Below are positions 57,885 through 64,000 of a DNA stretch of 64,000 nt, piece after piece (position 1 is the first letter of the stretch; each line of letters opens with the position of its first letter). The stretch covers positions 218,501-282,500 of the forward strand of contig NZ_CP021434.1 of the NCBI RefSeq assembly GCF_002162355.1, given 5' to 3'. The translations under genes were made by a program, and so were the position numbers. The DNA is from Tumebacillus avium. GTDB lineage: Bacteria; Bacillota; Bacilli; Tumebacillales; Tumebacillaceae. The notes under the pieces were generated by a model. It was not told the DNA's origin, did not search any database, and saw nothing but the letters and a program-made list of their open reading frames with translations.

Positions 57885-58604
57885 TCAATCCACACTCTTA
57901 GGTGAAATCTCGTAATTCCCTAACTCGTATATTGTATGAAAAACGTGCTCAATAATCTCTATAGCTTCTAGCAAGACTCGAATTTTTGGTACTTGGATTT
58001 CATGAACAGCTTTATTCCCCATATTTCTAATATCGTGGAGGATAATTGCCTGGCGTTTAGTGATTAACTCCCTTTCAATCAATCCATTTATCTTACCTTT
58101 TAAGTTCTTTGTTCTAATGATTTTCCCATCGTTATCAACAACGACATTTCCGTTTTCATCAAATATGTAACCGTCTGTAATTTCCGTGTTTACACATAAA
58201 GCCTCTACAACTGACCTTAATCCGATTGCGCATAAGAAGTGGAACTGTGAATTGAAGGCACCTAACACTTGTTGATACACTTCCAATAATGGCTTTGGAA
58301 CAGAGGTAAAGTCTCTTGGAATTCTAATGCCGTAATATTTCTTCCCGTCTTGTGGTGGCTCTGGATATACTGCATAGTTTTCAATTAAATAGATTTCTCC
58401 GTCATCATCAAAATCCCAAGTTTCGCTATCACCAGTAATTCTTAAAAATGCGAATGTCTTGCATCCAAGACAACGTATTATCCCATAAGTTGACCAGTAA
58501 TTTACGCTATCTTCAGACTCTGAAACATCGTATCTCTCAATATATCGGTGATACCTTTCTCCTTTACAATAACTGCAATAAACTTTACGTTTTACTTCTT
58601 CCAC
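57885..58604 (-). CDS. DUF4145 domain protein with zinc ribbon
   Basis: 239 residues. N-terminal Cys pairs KVYCSYCKGE and GIIRCLGCKTF, then the DUF4145 domain (about 90-235) with LCAIGLRSVVEALC, LKGKINGLIERELITKRQA and LHDIRNMGNKAVHE, which is the hallmark RNxxxH-like core. DUF4145 is common in restriction and defence loci. AT-rich, standing between rnhC copies C and B. A defence function is plausible but not shown. Confidence 0.78.
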   Translation of the reverse strand: MEEVKRKVYCSYCKGERYHRYIERYDVSESEDSVNYWSTYGIIRCLGCKTFAFLRITGDSETWDFDDDGEIYLIENYAVYPEPPQDGKKYYGIRIPRDFTSVPKPLLEVYQQVLGAFNSQFHFLCAIGLRSVVEALCVNTEITDGYIFDENGNVVVDNDGKIIRTKNLKGKINGLIERELITKRQAIILHDIRNMGNKAVHEIQVPKIRVLLEAIEIIEHVFHTIYELGNYEISPKSVD

Positions 58605-58677
58605 TACACTTCCCCATTTCTCGTTATTAGCGAATTATAGAATTATTTCTTGTCCATTATTACCTATGTCTTTTGAT

Positions 58678-59061
58678 TCACTTCTGATATTGATGAATAT
58701 CTTCGGCTGTTTTGAAATGTAGTTTCGATACTTCACGAAGCGCGATTTTGACCGGCTGGATTTCGACTAGTTTTTCGATCACGGAACTGTGTGCCCAGGA
58801 CAAGAGGGAGTTGAGGTTCTTGCCTTGGGATTGGAACTTTTCGTAGAGTTCGTTGTATTTGGCGGGCTTGAGGTGGAGGACTTTGTACTTGCCGTAGCAG
58901 ATTTTTTTGATCTCCGTCGCAAGGCCCGGAATTTTCGCATCGGTGATTTTTTTGCTGTCATCGACGCCGAGCGATTGGAGAAGCGGAACGGCTTCCGGGT
59001 CGACGATCACGCCAGCCGTAACAAGACCACCAAAGAAATCGCCTTTGCCCGAATCACACAA
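58678..59061 (-). pseudogene. rnhC 3'-end copy C, with internal deletion
   Basis: 127 codons. Matches rnhC from DSGKGDFFGG to QPVK, then jumps to ALREVSKLHFKTAEDI, so about 85 residues including the second half of the catalytic core are missing. The start reads MCDSGKGDFF, again without the first catalytic Asp-Glu pair. Displaced remnant. Confidence 0.85.
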
Positions 59062-59082
59062 AAAGTACCTTTTTCGGTAAAA

Positions 59083-59105
59083 AGAAAAGGCAGTCCTAGA
59101 CTGCC
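59083..59105 (-). terminator. Terminator of the darTG operon
   Basis: GGCAGTC-cta-GACTGCC with A-rich left flank; T tail on the minus strand. Confidence 0.75.
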
Positions 59106-59125
59106 TGCACGTATATCTAATTTGT

Positions 59126-60121
59126 TTAAAACGGAAGTGAGTTATCCTTGTGAAACGTTCCGGAATAGGCCAATTGATTATCCAAATAAAGTTTACAAGA
59201 GTAACTTTCTGCCTTTTTGAAAGAAACTAAATTAATCCTCTGTGTATCAGTTGGTCGAAAATTGGGATCTTTCCAATGATGTCCATCCCCAGATTCTAAT
59301 CCTTTTATAGATAAGTGGACTTGAAATGTCCCCTTCACTTTTTCACCTTTATTAAATTGGAAGGTGATTGAATTCTCTTCCAAATTTACTTTCTCGACAT
59401 ACGTCCAGTAGGAATGAAAAAACTCCGACTTTCCATCTATTCGTATGATATTTTTATATTTTTCGTGTACATCATTTGGAAGTAGTTGAATCAAAGTTTC
59501 TTTTTCAGCCACACTCCTACATACAATAAATTTTAAATGGTCCAGATCACACCGCTGAGGTACTATAACCTCAGCGTGTCGATGAAATTTTATATCATAA
59601 TCGATTGTGGGATCGTACCATGTGTTATGATATATCTTTTGAAACGGGAGGTTAATAAAGTCACTTGCATTACAAAATACGTATGGGTTTTGCACAGCCA
59701 AACTTCCGGCTGAAAACAAAGATTTTTCCATTGTAAGAATCCTGGAAGAATCAAACAAAAAGAAGATCGGAACTGGACAGTGTGCCCCACCAATTCTTCT
59801 TTCTGCTACAGGACGAAATCCTTCGTTATTGTACTGAGTAGGGGTTTTAGGTCTAAAATAAAATCGTACAAAATCTTTCCATTTCCCATCAGTTTGTCCG
59901 ATTACATCTGGGCTAGCGTTATCCGTCATCATCCCTCCGTTGGTTTCTAATTGACGTCTTGAAAGCAAAACGCCATTACGAAGAACTTCAACAGCATTGT
60001 TCACATCAGTATAATGAAAAAGATATTTCGGCCACCATTTGCGTGATTGGCCTAACCATTGTTGCGTTTTTAGATTATCCAGATAATCAACAAACTGTTG
60101 CGCGTCACTCTTCAATTTCAC
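59126..60121 (-). CDS. darT: DarT ssDNA thymidine ADP-ribosyltransferase toxin
   Basis: 331 residues. DarT core: LFHYTDVNNAVEVLRNGVLLSR (NAD-binding loop), VRFYFRPKTPTQYN, and the catalytic Glu in KFHRHAEVIVPQ. The family core is about 200 residues; a C-terminal extension of about 100 residues follows (FHSYWTYVEKVNLEENSI, DTQRINLVSFKKAESY). ADP-ribosylates thymidines on ssDNA, blocking replication. It overlaps the end of darG by 17 bases. Abortive phage defence is the likely role. Confidence 0.88.
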   Translation of the reverse strand: MKLKSDAQQFVDYLDNLKTQQWLGQSRKWWPKYLFHYTDVNNAVEVLRNGVLLSRRQLETNGGMMTDNASPDVIGQTDGKWKDFVRFYFRPKTPTQYNNEGFRPVAERRIGGAHCPVPIFFLFDSSRILTMEKSLFSAGSLAVQNPYVFCNASDFINLPFQKIYHNTWYDPTIDYDIKFHRHAEVIVPQRCDLDHLKFIVCRSVAEKETLIQLLPNDVHEKYKNIIRIDGKSEFFHSYWTYVEKVNLEENSITFQFNKGEKVKGTFQVHLSIKGLESGDGHHWKDPNFRPTDTQRINLVSFKKAESYSCKLYLDNQLAYSGTFHKDNSLPF

Positions 60122-61037
60122 TTACTCCAACCTCCCCGTTATCTGAATCATTCTTTATTAGTTGAGGAATAATTCTAATGCCCAAATGTAAGTCATCCTC
60201 CGATTCATACCTAAACCCCATGCTCACAGGCTCTAAGTAAGGAAGGTTGCTGAGAAGACTCAATAATGGAGAACCTATAACCTCAAGACCATTAGGAAGT
60301 GTTTGTTTTAACGCAAAACCAACGCGCCTAAGATATTTCCATAAGTCCATCAACTGTTCCTCTGTTACAAATACCTCTGTATGTTCACTTGTAAACAATA
60401 TCCCAACTTCATTGTTATGAGAATAGATTCTCACATTATATTTTTCTCCCGCTGAAACAAATGCTATATCTCGTTTAGTTGAAATCACTTCAGTCAGGTC
60501 ATCCCATAATTCGGTAAAACTAAGTTCTTGAGGGTTGGCTCTTAACCAAGCCTTTGTATCCATCACATCATTATGTTCTTTCTTTTTGTGTTCCCTCGTT
60601 GGATTTAGATGAATATATACATCAATTGGTAGAGGTCTCAGATACTTTTCCATTAAAGGTTGCACTTCCAGCTCCCAATTTAAGCCACCATTTCCACAAC
60701 CTAATAGCGGGAATGAAATCGAGACAATCCCTTTTTCTTCATAGGTTTCAACAAACTTTTTAAGTCCTTGCTCTATATATTCCAATTTAGAAGGACTTCT
60801 CCAGTGCTTTTTAGTCGGGAAATTTAAAATCCATTTATGCGAGGTTTTGAAGATCCATAACATACCAATGTCAAGTGTTTTTTCTTCACATAATAGCTGA
60901 TATTCTTTAAACATGTCTGGATATATCGTTTTAAACTCCTTCGCAATCCCCTTACCCATTACACCAACAGTATTGATCGTATTAACCAATACTTGTGCAG
61001 GACTTTCCAATAGATTAGTTTTTACGTAAGTTATCAA
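60105..61037 (-). CDS. darG: DarG-type antitoxin (macrodomain)
   Basis: 310 residues. Macrodomain core: ALVNTINTVGVMGKGIAKEFK-like (QVLVNTINTVGVMGKGIAKEFK), SFPLLGCGNGGLNWE. Removes ADP-ribose from DNA and binds DarT. C-half is divergent. First gene of the operon, darT follows. AT-rich, like the rest of the island. Confidence 0.9.
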   Translation of the reverse strand: MITYVKTNLLESPAQVLVNTINTVGVMGKGIAKEFKTIYPDMFKEYQLLCEEKTLDIGMLWIFKTSHKWILNFPTKKHWRSPSKLEYIEQGLKKFVETYEEKGIVSISFPLLGCGNGGLNWELEVQPLMEKYLRPLPIDVYIHLNPTREHKKKEHNDVMDTKAWLRANPQELSFTELWDDLTEVISTKRDIAFVSAGEKYNVRIYSHNNEVGILFTSEHTEVFVTEEQLMDLWKYLRRVGFALKQTLPNGLEVIGSPLLSLLSNLPYLEPVSMGFRYESEDDLHLGIRIIPQLIKNDSDNGEVGVSEIEE

Positions 61038-61217
61038 GATTATCTCCTCCTGACTCTGTCAGTTTGTCCATTACTATATAATGACATGATATTTGTTCCA
61101 AATCAAGAAAACCCAAATCAATGCCTTGCCACTTGTATGTAAACCTTTATAGTCTAAAACTGTTGGGGGAGTGTATATTGCTACCATAAGTAAAGGCATT
61201 TTAAACGCTTGTTCCTT

Positions 61218-62183
61218 CTATATCTGTTCTGCTTTTTGAATGTCTTCGGCTGTCTTGAAATGAAGTTTCGATACCTCACGAAGTGCTTCCGTCCCATTTG
61301 CTTGAACATACGCCCGACCCGCCTTGATGACCAGTGAGGATGCACCTTTCGGGAATACGATGCCGTGCTCCGACTTGGCCTCTTTATGCCAGCGCAGAAA
61401 GGAGTCACGCGCCAAAATCGAAGCTGCTGCGACGGCGAGGTTTTGTTCGGCTTTCGGGACGAGGACGAGTTGGATCGTGGGGTCGAGCTTCTTCAGGCGG
61501 TTCTCGATCAGGGTCTCGTTGGCGAACTTATCCACGACCACGAGTTTGACCGGTTGGATTTCGACCAGCTTTTCGATGACCGAACTGTGCGCCCAGGATA
61601 GGAGCGAGTTGAGGTTCTTGCCTTGGGATTGGAACTTTTCGTAGAGTTCGTTGTATTTGGCCGGCTTGAGGTGCAGGACTTTGTATTTGCCGTAGCAGAT
61701 TTTTTTGATCTCCGTCGCAAGCCCCGGAATCTTCGCGTCGGTGATCTTTTTGCTGTCATCCACGCCGAGCGATTGCAGGAGCGGCACCGCTTCCGGGTCG
61801 ACGATGACTCCGGCGGTGACTAAGCCGCCGAAGAAGTCGCCTTTGCCACTCTCATCCGTTCCGATCCATGGCTCGTCATAAGCAACAACAACTTCGGGGT
61901 GGTTTTTCGTCGGTTTCGCGGTTTTCGGCTCGGACGGCACTCCGCCTTGCATTTCGGACATCAGGTCTTCCAGAGCAGCCTTTGCCGCGTTATCCCCGCC
62001 CTGCGAGACGAGCTTCAGTCCCTTCTTCCCAAAATACACGTTGAGCTGTGCCGTCGCACTTCCCGCACGCACCCTAAACTGGCGGCCGTAGGGGATCTCT
62101 TTTTGTTCGAGGATTTCCAAGCCATTTGTTTTACACAGTTCCTCAACACGGTTGGACGCGCTCGTCAGGTCGGTGATCTTCAC
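61218..62183 (-). CDS. rnhC: Ribonuclease HIII
   Basis: 321 residues, GTG start behind AAGGAGGACGACCT. N-terminal TBP-like domain (about 1-80, RQFRVRAGSATAQLNVYFGKKGLKL) and RNase H fold beginning TDESGKGDFFGGLVTAG with the catalytic Asp-Glu; other acidic residues are in GVDDSKKI, VVVDKFAN and ASILARDSF. Removes RNA from RNA/DNA hybrids. The only full copy; its 3' part beyond DESGKGDFF recurs three times downstream, marking an integration or duplication hotspot. Confidence 0.96.
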   Translation of the reverse strand: MKITDLTSASNRVEELCKTNGLEILEQKEIPYGRQFRVRAGSATAQLNVYFGKKGLKLVSQGGDNAAKAALEDLMSEMQGGVPSEPKTAKPTKNHPEVVVAYDEPWIGTDESGKGDFFGGLVTAGVIVDPEAVPLLQSLGVDDSKKITDAKIPGLATEIKKICYGKYKVLHLKPAKYNELYEKFQSQGKNLNSLLSWAHSSVIEKLVEIQPVKLVVVDKFANETLIENRLKKLDPTIQLVLVPKAEQNLAVAAASILARDSFLRWHKEAKSEHGIVFPKGASSLVIKAGRAYVQANGTEALREVSKLHFKTAEDIQKAEQI

Positions 62184-62207
62184 AGGTCGTCCTCCTTCTT
62201 TTGTTGG

Positions 62208-62900
62208 TCAGGCGTTTTGAAGCAGGGCTAATTCCGACTCCAGAACGCGAAGTACAGCAAAACAGTATGGCTTGAGACGCCCTTGGTCATCTGGGCGCTG
62301 ATACTCATGGTGTAAAAGTTCAAGCTCTTCTATCGTCAGCGGAGTTTCAAGATCATCTCCCAGTGCCACTGAGATCATTTCCTTGCGAGCGGTGTTTAAC
62401 GCGTAGGTATCCAAGTGCAGCTTTTCAAGGGTAGTTGCCGCCTTACGGTATTCTGGTGAAAAAGTATCACTTGACGCGGGGATCATTTCCCCGGCATGCG
62501 TATATGCGAAGTATGTCTCACAATCGGTCGCATGCGGAACTACGAACAAGTTAGGATCGTACCAGTTGCCCTTGGCGTGTCCGCAGGTGTCATCGCCTTC
62601 AGGATGGCGTCTAGCTTGGCAGGAGACGAGCAGGTTGGGGTAACTGAGCGGGGTTATGTTTTGGAAATTCCGGCTTGCTAGTAAGGACCTTGGGATCACG
62701 TGCTCGATGTGGCTGTTGCGCATGCTTACTTCTGCCCCGCAGTAGCCGCAGAGATAGTGTTGCTCTTCCAGCAATTCCTGTTTCAATCGATCTTTTTCTG
62801 CTTGATGACTTCTCGTGAATGAGTCCCAGTTTAAATTCGTTTTTCCACGTCGAAAATCTCTGTACCACTCGGGTTGTGGACGTTTCGTGATATATCTCAT
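62208..62900 (-). CDS. HNH endonuclease, PtuB/retron-effector-like
   Basis: 230 residues. HNH core: LCGYCGAEVSMRNSHIEHVIPRSLLAS, with a Cys pair, then LLVSCQARRHPEGDDTCGH supplying more metal ligands. It matches the TIGR02646-type HNH of Septu and Ec78-type retron effectors. Start overlaps the ATPase stop (ATGA). With its ATPase it forms a likely anti-phage nuclease. Confidence 0.82.
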   Translation of the reverse strand: MRYITKRPQPEWYRDFRRGKTNLNWDSFTRSHQAEKDRLKQELLEEQHYLCGYCGAEVSMRNSHIEHVIPRSLLASRNFQNITPLSYPNLLVSCQARRHPEGDDTCGHAKGNWYDPNLFVVPHATDCETYFAYTHAGEMIPASSDTFSPEYRKAATTLEKLHLDTYALNTARKEMISVALGDDLETPLTIEELELLHHEYQRPDDQGRLKPYCFAVLRVLESELALLQNA

Positions 62901-64000
62901 CGGCCGATCGTTCGCTTTCTGCGCAGTAATGCCTCCGCTCTTATCATGTCGGCAGGTTTCTCGGAACCGAGTATCTCTCCCAAGTCACGAAGCCCTGTCT
63001 CCGCCTCAGTTAATTGGTTTTGCTCAATCTGGCGGAAAATCTGTAACAAACGGTTCTTTATCTCTTCGTTTCGCGAGTCGGACTCCATTACGTCTTCGAG
63101 TACGTAATTCACATCTTGGCCGAAAACAGAGTCTCGCACTTCGATGACATTGCCCGATGTATCATTTGATAAAACGTACAGCTTCATATTCCGCACTTCG
63201 CTGATTACCTGGGGAGAATGGGTGGTAAAGATGAATTGAAGATGAGGGAATGTCTGTTGGAAGCAGGTGATGACTTTACGCTGCCATCCGGGATGCAAAT
63301 GCAATTCAACCTCGTCGATCAGGATGATTCCTTCTCCATGCAAGGGATTGACTAACCCCGGATTAGCCAAAGCAAGCCTGCGGGCGAGATCACCGACCAT
63401 TGCAAGCAGAATTTTTTCTCCGTTCGATAACTGATTAACCGTCAAAGTTACTCCGTCTTTGTCGATCAACATTCTTTCAGTAGGCACACGACTAATGCGC
63501 AAATTGCGGAAACCCGGCAGGAACGTCTCAATCGCTTCTCGAACCGCTTGCAGCTGCGGGTCTACGAAGTCCCGGTCTTTGTGAATCTTCGTTTCATTCT
63601 CGATATCTTCTTGATAGCGAAACCAACCGAAGAACGCACGGAAATTGACACCAACAGACAATGCGTCTTCCAGAGCGGTGTGTTGTGCCAAATTGGAGAA
63701 TTTCTCATCCATCCGCAAGGGGATGTCCAAAACCGCTCGGTGAACTGGATAATAGATGACAACCGGGATGGAGCGATTCTCTTTCATCTGTCGGTCATAA
63801 TACTCATCTTCAAGATTTTGATGTACTCTATTGGCTATTTGAAGCCCCAAAGCCTTCAGATTCTGCTCATGAATCATACTTATCTGGGCTCTTAGCTCTC
63901 GGGTAATCCCCCATGTATAGCTCCCATTCTGATAGCACGCTTCAACATCAATCTGTGCCAAAAGTTGATGCTGTCGAATATCGATCTCATCAAGCGGTCG
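62897..64000 (-). CDS. AAA ATPase, PtuA/Septu-like (5' end outside window)
   Basis: The visible C-terminal ~367 residues have the ABC-type signature region LSNGEKILLAMVGDLARRL, Walker B GIILIDEVELHLHPGWQ and switch His in FIFTTHSPQVI. The Walker A end is beyond the window edge. The frame is open to 64000. It is paired with the HNH nuclease (4-base overlap), as in Septu and retron Ec78 effector pairs. No reverse transcriptase is visible. Confidence 0.82.
   Translation of the reverse strand, partial: RPLDEIDIRQHQLLAQIDVEACYQNGSYTWGITRELRAQISMIHEQNLKALGLQIANRVHQNLEDEYYDRQMKENRSIPVVIYYPVHRAVLDIPLRMDEKFSNLAQHTALEDALSVGVNFRAFFGWFRYQEDIENETKIHKDRDFVDPQLQAVREAIETFLPGFRNLRISRVPTERMLIDKDGVTLTVNQLSNGEKILLAMVGDLARRLALANPGLVNPLHGEGIILIDEVELHLHPGWQRKVITCFQQTFPHLQFIFTTHSPQVISEVRNMKLYVLSNDTSGNVIEVRDSVFGQDVNYVLEDVMESDSRNEEIKNRLLQIFRQIEQNQLTEAETGLRDLGEILGSEKPADMIRAEALLRRKRTIGR

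Noticed and set aside
52686..62183. rnhC repeats as a CRISPR array or tandem gene family
   Set aside because: Copies are hundreds of bases long, truncated at one motif, variably decayed and separated by cargo genes; no short direct repeats with spacers are seen anywhere in the window.
62208..64000. Complete Ec78-type retron
   Set aside because: Only the ATPase-HNH effector pair is visible; no reverse transcriptase or msr-msd RNA is in the window.

Overview
This window comes from a moderately G+C-rich Gram-positive chromosome. The gene families (FapR-type operator before fabI, YitT, UPF0316, GyrI-like effector proteins, rnhC with a TBP-like N-domain, very strong AGGAGGTGA ribosome sites) point to Bacillales, probably the Alicyclobacillaceae/Tumebacillus neighbourhood; that placement is inference. 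Stretches between about 53 and 61 kb are visibly more AT-rich and behave as an acquired island.

0-9 kb: yidC, a DUF4178 protein and fabI lead to a HesB-like gene with an in-frame TGA. The most unusual locus follows. Six tiny ORFs (8-15 codons) at 3381-3897 each have a near-perfect Shine-Dalgarno, and each encodes a peptide ending aromatic-aliphatic-Cys followed by TAG. They precede an EpiD-like flavoprotein (HFCD family, peptidyl-cysteine decarboxylases), an MFS exporter and a 623-residue protein with a degenerate NTPase region and TPR-like repeats. I read this as a leaderless peptide-modification system whose substrates are the mini-ORF products.

9-22 kb: surface and polysaccharide genes (GT4, Wzz/BY-kinase, an anchored protein), a c-di-GMP riboswitch before a small exported protein, and a beta-lysine/N-acetyl-beta-lysine osmolyte operon (ablB, amino-acid ABC transporter, UPF0316, ablA). 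That operon sits behind a c-di-AMP (ydaO-type) riboswitch plus terminator, which links osmolyte synthesis to the osmotic second messenger. 22.8-29.9 kb is one large NRPS gene, half C-A-PCP-C-A-PCP-C without a thioesterase.

30-52 kb: mostly housekeeping and small regulators. Two more genes have in-frame TGA at the position of a conserved catalytic or ligand cysteine (a second HesB-like protein, a Bcp-type peroxiredoxin). With hairpins just downstream of the TGA codons, this argues that the organism makes selenoproteins. Also here are an ATPase/TOPRIM pair that may be a defence system, a sigma/anti-sigma fusion operon, rpsD and a Fur-box gene.

52-64 kb: an accretion island built on rnhC. The complete gene is at 61218-62183. 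Three 3'-end copies (52686-53271, 56754-57395, 58678-59061) all begin at the catalytic DESGKGDFF motif and separate cargo modules: a Sll1717-type ATPase, an IS256 remnant, a duplicated araC 5' end with GNAT, a DUF4145 module and a DarTG system. A PtuAB-like (Septu/retron effector) ATPase-HNH pair lies just upstream of rnhC and runs off the end of the window.
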